Part shown: positions 54,749-62,832 of the stretch, in pieces
How positions within the stretch are numbered: position 1 is the first letter of the stretch
Layout of the letters: the number at the start of each line of letters is the position of its first letter
NCBI GenBank assembly: GCA_944325635.1
Contig: CALVBD010000006.1
Span: forward strand, 40,194-104,193
DNA length: 64,000 nucleotides
Source of the DNA: Candidatus Gastranaerophilales bacterium
GTDB taxonomy: Bacteria; Cyanobacteriota; Vampirovibrionia; Gastranaerophilales; Gastranaerophilaceae
Direction of reading: 5' to 3'
Position numbers and translations under genes: made by a program
Notes under the pieces: model-generated
The model's database searches: none
The model's input: only the letters and a program-made list of their open reading frames with translations
Told to the model about the DNA's origin: nothing

Positions 54749-54750
54749 AA

Positions 54751-56352
54751 TTAATCTTTATCAATTTTAGCAATTAGCTCATCACAGGCGTAAATATCAA
54801 AATTTGTCTGACTTAACAATACAGTTTCCGCAAGCAAAAGAGCCGTCGGAACAAGTGCTGCAATAAAGCTCAGAGCAAGACCTTTGAAATCCCCGCCTAT
54901 TTCTGTCATAAAATATGACACATTCATGGTAAACTCTATAAAAATAATACAAAGTGCAATCCATAAATATCTTCTGTTATCAGCCCTGAGTTTTTTAACA
55001 CCTTCAAGCCCGAAAATATTTACGCTGTGCTGTCTGTAATCACTAAATCCATCCTGTTTTATAACTTCAGATCCCTGAATTTTCTTTGATGCAGTAAACG
55101 CCGCAACAAATGAGAAGAATGCAAATATTATTAAAAATGTTGCAAGAACAAGGAATATCGGACTGAATCTGAGTCCTGAAATTCTTACCCATCCTGCAGC
55201 TTCAGGAAAACACATAGCAAGCGTATTTGATACTCCGTACGCGAGAAACGGTGCGGTTAAAATACCCAACACGACTTCACCTGTAGATTTTAGTTGCAAA
55301 TTGAATAATCTGTCTTTAATATTTTGAATTTTTGTTTTGCTCAAACTGTTAATATATCGGTCAATCCAAACTCTATAAGCTTTAATTACAGCCTCAAAAT
55401 CTTCTCTGAATTCCAATTTATTTAAAGCCGCCTGCCATTCAGAACTGTTACATTTAAAATATCCGCAGGCAATTGCAACTGTGGTCATTATGCCTGTAAA
55501 GAACAACGAAATAAATATTGCAAATGACATAAAATTATTTACATTTATAAAATATACTAAATTAACAGCATAAATCCCCAGTAAAAATATAGCAGAAAGC
55601 CACAGCATAAAATTCTGTGCAATACGTGAAGTTTTTATAGTGTCTTTTACGACATTGTTCTGCAAAAACAGAGAGACACCCTGCTTTAACATCAAACAAA
55701 TGGCGAAAATAATAAGAGTATAAATTCCCCAAACTTTTATATTTGTCGGTAAATATAAATATTTCTCAGCTTCTTTCACCGTGAGTCCCATAAGATAATT
55801 AGACACAGCAAATGCATTAATTATTGCACAACCAAGCAACGCAATATGTAAACATATACTTGTTTTTGTATTAGCAGATAATTTTTGTCTGAGTTCGCTT
55901 ATCGGGTAAGACACCTGCTTTATAATGGCTACACGAGCATGTTCTATCGGTTCTCTTGTCTTTTCAATCTTGACTCTCGTAATTGTGGCAGAATCATTTC
56001 CATACAGATGCTTTAAATCTTCTTCATTTAAATCTTCCTGTTCAATCATAGCCATAGATTTTGCTTCCTGAACAAGTTTTATGCCGACATATTCCGTAGT
56101 ATCGGCAAAGACAATTTTACAAACATTGGTAACCTCTATTTTCTGAAGAGGTTTTCCTTTAAAAAGGATTTTTTCGTTATGAAAATTATTCATAACAAAG
56201 CATTTTCCGGTAATCTTATCAACCTGGACGGTTAACAATACGTCATATCCGACATTCACAACAAAATCGCAGTTCTGATTTGAACCTATATTAATTAAGT
56301 CTTTATCCTCAAAAGATTTTTCCTGAGAAGAAGAGATAATAACAATTGACAT
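54751..56352 (-). CDS. FHA-like domain fused to a polytopic membrane protein
   Basis: Residues 1-~95 resemble an FHA fold (LINIGSNQNCDFVVN; VDKITGKCFVMNNFHNEKILFKGKPL), which in other proteins binds phosphothreonine. After a linker, the protein has about ten membrane segments in two groups (~160-300 and ~355-520). A cytoplasmic loop of about 60 residues with EFREDFEAVIKAYRVWIDRY separates them. I recognise no transporter family in the membrane part. It lies between a VWA protein (16 bases upstream) and a TonB-like gene (2 bases downstream). Confidence 0.68.
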   Translation of the reverse strand: MSIVIISSSQEKSFEDKDLINIGSNQNCDFVVNVGYDVLLTVQVDKITGKCFVMNNFHNEKILFKGKPLQKIEVTNVCKIVFADTTEYVGIKLVQEAKSMAMIEQEDLNEEDLKHLYGNDSATITRVKIEKTREPIEHARVAIIKQVSYPISELRQKLSANTKTSICLHIALLGCAIINAFAVSNYLMGLTVKEAEKYLYLPTNIKVWGIYTLIIFAICLMLKQGVSLFLQNNVVKDTIKTSRIAQNFMLWLSAIFLLGIYAVNLVYFINVNNFMSFAIFISLFFTGIMTTVAIACGYFKCNSSEWQAALNKLEFREDFEAVIKAYRVWIDRYINSLSKTKIQNIKDRLFNLQLKSTGEVVLGILTAPFLAYGVSNTLAMCFPEAAGWVRISGLRFSPIFLVLATFLIIFAFFSFVAAFTASKKIQGSEVIKQDGFSDYRQHSVNIFGLEGVKKLRADNRRYLWIALCIIFIEFTMNVSYFMTEIGGDFKGLALSFIAALVPTALLLAETVLLSQTNFDIYACDELIAKIDKD

Positions 56353-56368
56353 ATTTTAAACAACCTTT

Positions 56369-57037
56369 CTATCTGTCAAGAGCGTGAACAAAATTTTTAA
56401 TGGTTTTATCTACATTTTGTTCCGGAGAAATCAACAGTTTCTTTTCTCCAAGAACAGGCCCCAGTTTTTCTTTAACCATATCGAGTTTTTCCGGATGTGC
56501 ATACAAAAACATCATGGCAAGATCAGGTGCATACTTTTGAACATTTTTAACATTTTGCGGTAAGGTATCCCAGTTAATCTGTTTTTCAACAGCACCCTCA
56601 TTTTCCAGATCACCAAGAACAACAATTGCAGGCATATAACCATTTTTCTTCATTGTAAGAGCATGAGAAAAGGCTTTTTTCAAACCGACGCCATAAGCTG
56701 TACCGTAATCAGATTCATCATATTTGGTGAAAGCATTCATAGCCTTATCTATACCGGAACCGTTAAATGGTGCACCTTCATAAATAAGATATGCATCTTC
56801 AGAAACTCTAAGAATTTTCACGGTATCTTCAGGATCCAGAATATTACAGATCTGCCTTACCGTTTTCTTTTGAGCGGCAAGACCTTTCTGGTTGGAAGCC
56901 GATGAATCGACAACAAAAATTACAGCTGCAGGTTTAAAATCATCAACTTTTATATGTTTAGCTGCACTAAAAATCAGCTTTCCGACAATGGAAAGGGCGA
57001 GAATAAGCAGTCCTATAATTATTAGTCTTTTATTCAT
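56369..57037 (-). CDS. Membrane-anchored von Willebrand A domain protein
   Basis: The 222-residue protein has an N-terminal membrane helix (RLIIIGLLILALSIVGKLIF). A VWA fold follows with the metal site D44-S-S-A-S48 in VIFVVDSSASNQKG. A conserved Thr in YGTAYGVGLKKAF (~113) and Asp in IVVLGDLENEG (~147) complete the MIDAS. VWA domains mediate metal-dependent protein contacts. It would face the periplasm. First gene of the five-gene operon that ends at the terminator near 53.17 kb. Confidence 0.8.
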   Translation of the reverse strand: MNKRLIIIGLLILALSIVGKLIFSAAKHIKVDDFKPAAVIFVVDSSASNQKGLAAQKKTVRQICNILDPEDTVKILRVSEDAYLIYEGAPFNGSGIDKAMNAFTKYDESDYGTAYGVGLKKAFSHALTMKKNGYMPAIVVLGDLENEGAVEKQINWDTLPQNVKNVQKYAPDLAMMFLYAHPEKLDMVKEKLGPVLGEKKLLISPEQNVDKTIKNFVHALDR

Positions 57038-57089
57038 ATACCAACTCTTTTTTATATAATAATAGCATATATGTATTATAAAATCAATA

Positions 57090-57119
57090 TTGCGATAACT
57101 TCGTGGGTTATGATATAAT
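57090..57119 (+). promoter_or_regulatory. Promoter of plsY
   Basis: TTGCGA at 57090-57095 and TATAAT at 57114-57119 (18-base spacing) lie 22 bases before the plsY start, with AAAGGAGAG between them and the ATG. Confidence 0.55.
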
Positions 57120-57141
57120 CTTTTGCATAAAAGGAGAGAGT

Positions 57142-57747
57142 ATGGAAAAAATATTAGAATTTATTGTTGTATTTATAACTGCATATTTAATCGGATCAAT
57201 TCCGACCGGTTATATTATTGTGAGGGCTTTTACTGGACAGGACATAAGAACAATAGGCTCCGGTTCAACCGGCGCAACAAATGTAAAAAGAGTTATGGGG
57301 AAAAAATGGTTCTTTATAACATTGCTGCTTGACGCATTCAAGGGTGCGCTTCCGGTAATTCTTGCGCAATTGTTTACATCAACATTTACAGGGATAGGAT
57401 TGCTTCCTGTAGTTGCGGCAATTGCAGTAATCCTCGGACACAGCAAGTCCATTTTCCTTAAATTCACAGGCGGAAAATCTGTTGCCTCAGGGGTTGGAAC
57501 AATCCTTGCTCTCAACTGGCAGGTAGGCTTGATGATAGCCTTAATCTGGGCGGTTATAACTTATTCAACAAAATATGTTTCAGTGGGTTCAATTATTGCG
57601 CTTGCGGTTTCTCCGTTTTTAATGTGGTGGTGTAAGGCGCCTGTTGCCTATATCGGATACTGCGTTCTCGGCGCTGTTTATATAATATGGCTTCATAGAA
57701 GTAATATTCAACGTCTGATGAAAGGCGAAGAAAATAAAGTCAGATAA
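57142..57747 (+). CDS. plsY: Acyl-phosphate glycerol-3-phosphate acyltransferase PlsY
   Basis: PlsY transfers an acyl group from acyl-phosphate to glycerol-3-phosphate, the first step of phospholipid synthesis with PlsX. The 201-residue protein has the three family motifs: GSIPTGYIIVRAFTGQDIRTIGSGSTGATNVKRVMGKK, GHSKSIFLKFTGGKSVASGVGTILALNW, and a late loop before LHRSNIQRLMKGEE. About five membrane helices. ATG at 57142 follows AAAGGAG; an upstream in-frame codon at 57103 would bury the promoter. A strong terminator follows. Confidence 0.96.
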   Translation: MEKILEFIVVFITAYLIGSIPTGYIIVRAFTGQDIRTIGSGSTGATNVKRVMGKKWFFITLLLDAFKGALPVILAQLFTSTFTGIGLLPVVAAIAVILGHSKSIFLKFTGGKSVASGVGTILALNWQVGLMIALIWAVITYSTKYVSVGSIIALAVSPFLMWWCKAPVAYIGYCVLGAVYIIWLHRSNIQRLMKGEENKVR

Positions 57748-57748
57748 C

Positions 57749-57777
57749 AAAAACGGGATTTAAAAAATCCCGTTTTT
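57749..57777. terminator. Bidirectional intrinsic terminator
   Basis: AAAAACGGGATT-TAAAA-AATCCCGTTTTT forms a long hairpin between plsY and the convergent prepilin-like gene, whose stop lies at its edge. Confidence 0.87.
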
Positions 57778-58536
57778 AATAATCTATTTTGCCATCCTGC
57801 ATAACCTTAGCAGTACAAGTTACACCTGTAAACACACCTAAAGTATCATTGACGCAAGGTTTATCAGAATCGATACCTGCAGGCACAAGCCCTTTTTTAG
57901 TGAGAGCAAAAACAAAAATATCACGGCCTATTGTATTCGGCTTTTTATCACCATTTGCATCAATCCAGAATACATAACCACCTTTATTATAATTAATTCC
58001 AAAGTTACTAAGACTGATTGCATGGTCGTCCATACTGATATTAGTACCATCGGCAAGTTTAAATATCAGAATAGATGTTCCTATACCTATAGAAGATCTC
58101 ATTGAAATATTTTTACCGTTAAGATCTTTAGTTGTTCCTTTGTGCCAGCACCCGGCTTTATCTTCACAGACTTTCAAAACCTTAAGTTCGGGTTTGATAA
58201 TCTCAAATACTCGTTTCATATCAGCAGGTATACCTCCTTTATTCGCTTCTGAGGTATCATAATCCCAGGTGTCAAAAAATCCATATTGTAACTGGGCTTT
58301 AATAAGTGCCTGCGAAAGAATTGAATAATTCTTTTTTAAACTTGTTACAATTTGCATATCATTTTGTTTCTGAATAAGCGCAGGCAAAGTCATTGCTGCG
58401 ACAACTCCGATAATACCCAGAGTAATTAACACTTCTGCTAATGTAAACCCAAATCGTACAGAAAATCCACGACCTGAGAGGAATTTAAGCTGCCCCCCCC
58501 CCCCGTAAATCCAGTCATAGCAATACTTTTCATCAT
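57776..58536 (-). pseudogene. Prepilin-like gene out of frame at a 12-G tract (candidate phase-off state)
   Basis: The main frame encodes FTLAEVLITLGIIGVVAAMTLPALIQKQNDMQIV, a type III prepilin core, then a ~180-residue Cys-containing pilin-like domain ending in KVMQDGKIDY. The natural start ATGATG at 58536/58533 lies two to five bases after AGGAGG and gives MMKSIAMTGFT. At 12 G, that start reads through the tract into another frame and stops. With 10 or 13 G it would join the pilin frame. The gene is therefore off as sequenced, unless frame is restored in expression or the tract length is wrong. An open frame from 58588 reads through the ribosome site and is not credible. Confidence 0.78.
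58493..58504 (-). repeat. Homopolymer tract, 12 G on the coding strand
   Basis: Twelve C on the plus strand lie 28 bases downstream of the prepilin start, preceded on the coding strand by ACTGGATTTAC. The same context precedes the tract near 5.48 kb. Length here puts the gene out of frame. Confidence 0.8.
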
Positions 58537-58619
58537 TTCCTCCTGTCTTTGTAATATTAAATTTAGCATAATTTTTGATAAAAAGCAAGTTTAAAAGTTT
58601 GAGCGTGTGGAAAATTTTA

Positions 58620-58800
58620 CCCTCACCCTATCCCTCTCCCAGAGGGAGAGGGAAGAAAGTCATTGCGGGCTGCGACCCGCAATCGCATAGTCATGGCATC
58701 CAAGGACACTGCGATTCCGCTAGCTTGAAAAACTTGATTTCGCCTTCCGTCTCAATCAGTTTTTCTATGATTCCGGAATGACGAGCCCTTTATCAATACA
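58620..58800. repeat. Intergenic repeat mosaic upstream of the third prepilin gene
   Basis: The gap of about 250 bases holds CCCTCACCCTATCCCTCTCCC-AGA-GGGAGAGGG (58619-58652). A TGCGGGCTGCGACCCGCA hairpin follows at about 58663-58680, then a segment with GCGATTCCGCTAGCTTGAAAAACTTGATT and a final GGAATGACG, resembling the unit at 6.65-6.81 kb. No gene is visible. Confidence 0.7.
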
Positions 58801-58840
58801 ACATAGTGCCTTAGTATCTTATTAACTTCCTCTTCTAAAC

Positions 58841-61246
58841 CTACCCTTTAATCATTTTATTCAAAACACTGCTGCCCTGCATTGAAGGTTCTTTTTGCGC
58901 CTTCACATGTTCGTCCGCTGCAGCTGCAGTATTTGCATTCTTTGCCTTGACTTCGTAAGATTTAATAGAGCGTTTTCCGGTTAATCTCTGCATAAAGTTA
59001 TAGTATTTCTTCAAAGCTCCAGTTGCTTTATTCTGCTTATCTTCTATTGCAAGCAGTTCATCACGTGTATGTTCTGTTACCGTCATACCTACAGATTTTC
59101 TTGTCAAAATTTCACTGATTGTCGTATCAGCAAATGTAATCCAGCTCATTCCAAGAAGTGATGCGTGATACTGTTTGCTAAATGTATTATTGAAGAGGTC
59201 TATCAAGAGCATTGAATAGAATTGTCTTGAACATTCCTGTACAAATCTTTCTTTAAACTTAGTTTCAGCACCTTCTTTGTCATTACCGTTTGATTTCAAC
59301 ATAACCATATTGTAGTTATCTGTCATAAGGAACCAGATTGTTGCGGCAGTTGATGCTGTTTTTGCGAGGTTTGCAAGATCCGCATTTGATACTGATGACA
59401 TTGTATCGGTATTGAAAGATTTCATAATATTGTCTTCTACGAATTTTTGGAATTTGGCAGGACTGTAACCTTTTTTAGTTGCCTCATGCCCGATTTTCTC
59501 AATACTCATAGAGAGAGCTTTTATATCTTTAATCTGCGTTGCATTATCCTTTACGTAATCGAGGAATTTATCTTCGGCATAACCTTTTTTCAAAGCATCC
59601 GATTTTAAAGTTTGAATATTTTTAGCAAAACTTTCAAGTCCTTTAACACCTTTAAGCGGGTCTTTCTTATTCATAATGCCGCTTATTGCTTTATCCACAA
59701 GTCTGTATGGAAGTGTAATTGCATTCCATATAAATTTAACAGGCGCTATAAAGAAATCCACTGCAGGTTTTACTTTTTTATCTCTCAAACCGAGACTTAT
59801 TGTACCATCATCATTTCTTGTCATTGCTGCAATGGATTTATATTTCTCTGCAAGTTCCGTATAATTGTTATCTTCCAAGACTTTTACAATATTATCAAAA
59901 GTTTCGCCTTTAATTCTAAAGTCTGCAATGGTTGTCATTTTATTATATTGTCTTTTAAAAGGAGCAGTAATAACTTTTATTGTATGATCAAGGTTCGGGA
60001 TGAATTTTCTAGCACCTTTTACTGCAAAACCTGCAGCAATTACAGCTGCCGAAGCCTTCATAATCGTATCAAATGAAAGCAGAGGCTTCTGGGCTTCTTT
60101 ATGCTGAGGAGCAGTTTTTTCTGCAGATCCGAATGAAGTTGTAGGTTTAATTAATCTTTCAGGAGCCTGATTTTTTTCATTTTCCGCCCTTGCTTCTTCA
60201 GGAGTTAATCTTGTAATATGTTTTCCGTTTCTGAGACGAGAGTAGGTTTCCGTAATAAGTGTAGTTGCACCGGTCATTAACATTGTACCGAACGCAGACT
60301 GGTTGATATATTTATTCAGAGCACCAAATGTTACAAGCATCAAATATGCATTCATCACAAGACGGCTCATTTCTTGGCGGAACCTTGCTTTTTTTTCTTT
60401 TTTCGCGGCTTCAGGATCATCATCCATCATTCTAGAAAGGTTATAAGCATCAGTTGCAAGAAGTACCGCAGGCGGCAAACCTGATACTATACGACAGAGG
60501 GCTCTTTCGTGTTTTGTATCATAGTTACCTGTTTTAGGGTCAAACATTTTAACGGATTTCTGGAATAAGGTTGATGAAATTTCATCTTTTGACTTTCCTT
60601 TAAGGGAATCCGCTGTTTCAAGAAGTCCTTTTAAAGCACTAACTTCGGAATCTATTTTTGAACGCTGTCTGATATTTTTAAAGAACGGTTTTGAAAGAAC
60701 ATTCTTTGACCATTTTTCCAGCGGTTTAATTTTACCGAGCATTTCAACAGTGCCGTTCAAAATATCAAAAGGCAATATTTTAAAAGGATAAATTAAACCA
60801 TCCCAGATATGATGAGGGATGGTTTTAATATTAACGATAACATCATCGCCGTTAAAATTAATAAGTTTTTCTGCATGTTTTGATTTTTTGAGGTGGGCAA
60901 CAAGATTGTTAACCATCTCACCGAGGTGCTCATCAGTAATTGATGTAAGATTAGATAGCTGATAAGTTTTTGTACCCGGTTTATAGAGAACTTTGTTTAA
61001 AGCTCTGGATACAGAAAGACCTTTAAATGATAACTGCTCTGAATTACGATTTAAAGGTCTCTCAATATCTCGAATATTAAATTGTGACATGTGTTCCGGA
61101 GAGGATAAAGGCACCTGCTTTGGAGATAACATGACCTTGTCTTTTCGTACCGGTCGTATGTTAAGTTGTGCTTTTCCAACGAGCATAATACACTTGTCCT
61201 TCCCGTCATGTATTGTTAACCAGATAAAATATTTTGACAAGTGCAT
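58841..61246 (-). CDS. Large membrane-associated protein with internal duplication, unknown function
   Basis: The ~801-residue protein is duplicated internally. One copy runs from ~115 to 360 (VNIKTIPHHIWDGLIYPFKI ... YNLSRMMDDDPEAAKKEKKARFRQEMSRLVMNAYLMLVTFGAL). The other runs from ~485 to 765 (VDFFIAPVKFIWNAITLPYR ... YNMVMLKSNGNDKEGAETKFKERFVQECSRQFYSMLLIDLF). Each has hydrophobic segments after a charged helix. Near the N-terminus it carries NSEQLSFKG, the motif shared with other proteins here. The start is uncertain: several in-frame ATGs lie in the first 55 codons. It is cotranscribed with the Gly-rich gene upstream. No known family. Confidence 0.75.
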   Translation of the reverse strand: MHLSKYFIWLTIHDGKDKCIMLVGKAQLNIRPVRKDKVMLSPKQVPLSSPEHMSQFNIRDIERPLNRNSEQLSFKGLSVSRALNKVLYKPGTKTYQLSNLTSITDEHLGEMVNNLVAHLKKSKHAEKLINFNGDDVIVNIKTIPHHIWDGLIYPFKILPFDILNGTVEMLGKIKPLEKWSKNVLSKPFFKNIRQRSKIDSEVSALKGLLETADSLKGKSKDEISSTLFQKSVKMFDPKTGNYDTKHERALCRIVSGLPPAVLLATDAYNLSRMMDDDPEAAKKEKKARFRQEMSRLVMNAYLMLVTFGALNKYINQSAFGTMLMTGATTLITETYSRLRNGKHITRLTPEEARAENEKNQAPERLIKPTTSFGSAEKTAPQHKEAQKPLLSFDTIMKASAAVIAAGFAVKGARKFIPNLDHTIKVITAPFKRQYNKMTTIADFRIKGETFDNIVKVLEDNNYTELAEKYKSIAAMTRNDDGTISLGLRDKKVKPAVDFFIAPVKFIWNAITLPYRLVDKAISGIMNKKDPLKGVKGLESFAKNIQTLKSDALKKGYAEDKFLDYVKDNATQIKDIKALSMSIEKIGHEATKKGYSPAKFQKFVEDNIMKSFNTDTMSSVSNADLANLAKTASTAATIWFLMTDNYNMVMLKSNGNDKEGAETKFKERFVQECSRQFYSMLLIDLFNNTFSKQYHASLLGMSWITFADTTISEILTRKSVGMTVTEHTRDELLAIEDKQNKATGALKKYYNFMQRLTGKRSIKSYEVKAKNANTAAAADEHVKAQKEPSMQGSSVLNKMIKG

Positions 61247-61275
61247 GTATATAAAAAATTTACGTAATTTTACAT

Positions 61276-61782
61276 TTAGCCGAACAGGCCGCCCAGAAAG
61301 TCTCCGGCCTTCTTCAAGAAGCCGCCGCCGCCATCTGAAGAGCCTCCATCTCCTCCGCCGATAGCACCGAGAATATTCCCTGCAGTGTCTGTTATGGAAT
61401 TTAATGTCGATAGGATATTGGAGCCGCCGCCGCCACCTGATGATGAGGCTCCGCCTGCATTATTAGCCATATTCATCTGCGCTAACTGTGGCAGTTTTGA
61501 CATAAAGGCTGTAGCTTCTTTGTTTGAAAGTACCTGGTTTCCGTCAGTATTTGCCATCATGAAAATACTGTTTGAATCCAATTGTACTCCATACATCTGT
61601 GCGGCGTTTTGAATTTTGGCAATATTCTCATTAGTAGTCTGAACTTTTGATGCATTCAATCGTGCCTGTAATCCTGCTCGCTGATTATTTGCCCATTCAG
61701 ATCGTGACGAGCCTCCATATAATTTGTTATTATAATTTTCGCTCATTTTAGTATAAAAATTACCGCCTGATACGCCGCCCAT
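61276..61782 (-). CDS. Gly/Ser-rich protein with an EF-hand-like motif
   Basis: The 168-residue protein has a polar N-terminal half. An EF-hand-like loop NTDGNQVLSNKEA (Asn, Asp, Asn, Ser, Glu at ligand positions) stands at about 79-91. A glycine-rich second half follows (NNAGGASSSGGGGGSN; GAIGGGDGGSSDGGGGF) and ends in FLKKAGDFLGGLFG, an amphipathic helix. There is no signal peptide. The ATG follows AGAGGAT-like bases. It lies 30 bases upstream of the duplicated membrane protein gene. Function unknown; calcium binding is a guess from one motif. Confidence 0.7.
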   Translation of the reverse strand: MGGVSGGNFYTKMSENYNNKLYGGSSRSEWANNQRAGLQARLNASKVQTTNENIAKIQNAAQMYGVQLDSNSIFMMANTDGNQVLSNKEATAFMSKLPQLAQMNMANNAGGASSSGGGGGSNILSTLNSITDTAGNILGAIGGGDGGSSDGGGGFLKKAGDFLGGLFG

Positions 61783-61908
61783 AATAAAATCCTCTTTTAT
61801 ATACTCTATATATACTTAAAAACAACAAAGTATATAAAATTGCCTATACATATATATTATGCCCGTTAAAAAGCTTTATATAACAGAATTTCAGACGTTT
61901 TACAAAAC

Positions 61909-62832
61909 TTAATATTTAGTCAAAGATTTAATACGGTCAAATGGCCAGAAAAGAAATACTGCCCTGCCGATAAATCTGTCTTCCGGCAATAATCCCCAAT
62001 AGCGGCCATCTTGAGAATTTCCGCGGTTATCCCCAAGCATAAGATAATGTTTTGGCGGTATTACAGCAGGTCCGCAAAACATTGCTTCCGTACACGGGGT
62101 ATAGTCATAAGGGCTTTTTATATATGGTTCATTTAAAGGTTTATCGTTAATATAGACAGTATATTTGCCGTATTCATCAGATTTAATTTCATACTTATCA
62201 CCCGGCATACCTACAACACGTTTAATATATGCAACATCTTTGCAGAAAAAACCAGTTAAGCGCGCAAACAATTTGCCCGGAGTGTTTTTCAACTCCTCAA
62301 ACGGCGGATAGAAAACCATTATATCTCCGCGTTTAGGAGTTGAATAAAATCTTGAGTATCTTTCTACGACAATACGATCCCCTTCCAGCAACGTAGGCTT
62401 CATTGATCCGGACGGAATCCAGCGGATTTCCCCTACAAAAAAACGGATAATTACGACCATTACAACAACAAAAACAACGGTTTCTACAATATCTGCAAGA
62501 GCCGCTTTAAATTTTTTACCTTCACGAATAAATACATCTTTGGTTAAAGGTTCTTTTTGCGCAGGAGCTATCTTGTCGTTCAAAAATTTAAACGTAATTA
62601 TATCTTTTAAAACTTTTAAAAATTTCAAAAAATCTTTCTTAATATCTTCTAAAAATTCTACGGAAAAAAGATATTTTATATCTTTTACAGTTTGTTTAAT
62701 ACCATCATGGGCTTTTTCAGAAAAAGTTCTTTCATCTTTTTCTTCACAATTAATATCTCCTTCCTTAGACAGAATTATACTTAGGGCATCTTTAAATTCT
62801 TCAAAAGTCATTTCGCCAATAAATTTAGACAT
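61909..62832 (-). CDS. lepB: Signal peptidase I
   Basis: LepB removes signal peptides from exported preproteins at the outer face of the inner membrane. The 307-residue protein has the catalytic Ser143 in WIPSGSMKPTLLEGDRI, Lys204 in YIKRVVGMPGDKYEI, and the box E motif GDNRGNSQDGRYWGLLPEDRFIGRAVFLFWP. One membrane helix (~115-133) precedes the catalytic domain. The cytoplasmic N-terminal part of about 110 residues is highly charged and unusually long for a single-helix type enzyme. Its start overlaps the end of the polyprenyl synthetase gene. Confidence 0.95.
   Translation of the reverse strand: MSKFIGEMTFEEFKDALSIILSKEGDINCEEKDERTFSEKAHDGIKQTVKDIKYLFSVEFLEDIKKDFLKFLKVLKDIITFKFLNDKIAPAQKEPLTKDVFIREGKKFKAALADIVETVVFVVVMVVIIRFFVGEIRWIPSGSMKPTLLEGDRIVVERYSRFYSTPKRGDIMVFYPPFEELKNTPGKLFARLTGFFCKDVAYIKRVVGMPGDKYEIKSDEYGKYTVYINDKPLNEPYIKSPYDYTPCTEAMFCGPAVIPPKHYLMLGDNRGNSQDGRYWGLLPEDRFIGRAVFLFWPFDRIKSLTKY

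Noticed and set aside
58537..58588. N-terminal extension that would keep the third prepilin gene open at 12 G
   Set aside because: It reads through the AGGAGG ribosome site and begins in an AT-rich non-coding stretch without its own site.
59612..60076. 154-codon plus-strand ORF rich in Phe, Cys and Ile
   Set aside because: It is the antisense of the duplicated 801-residue protein and shows the typical Lys-to-Phe shadow composition.
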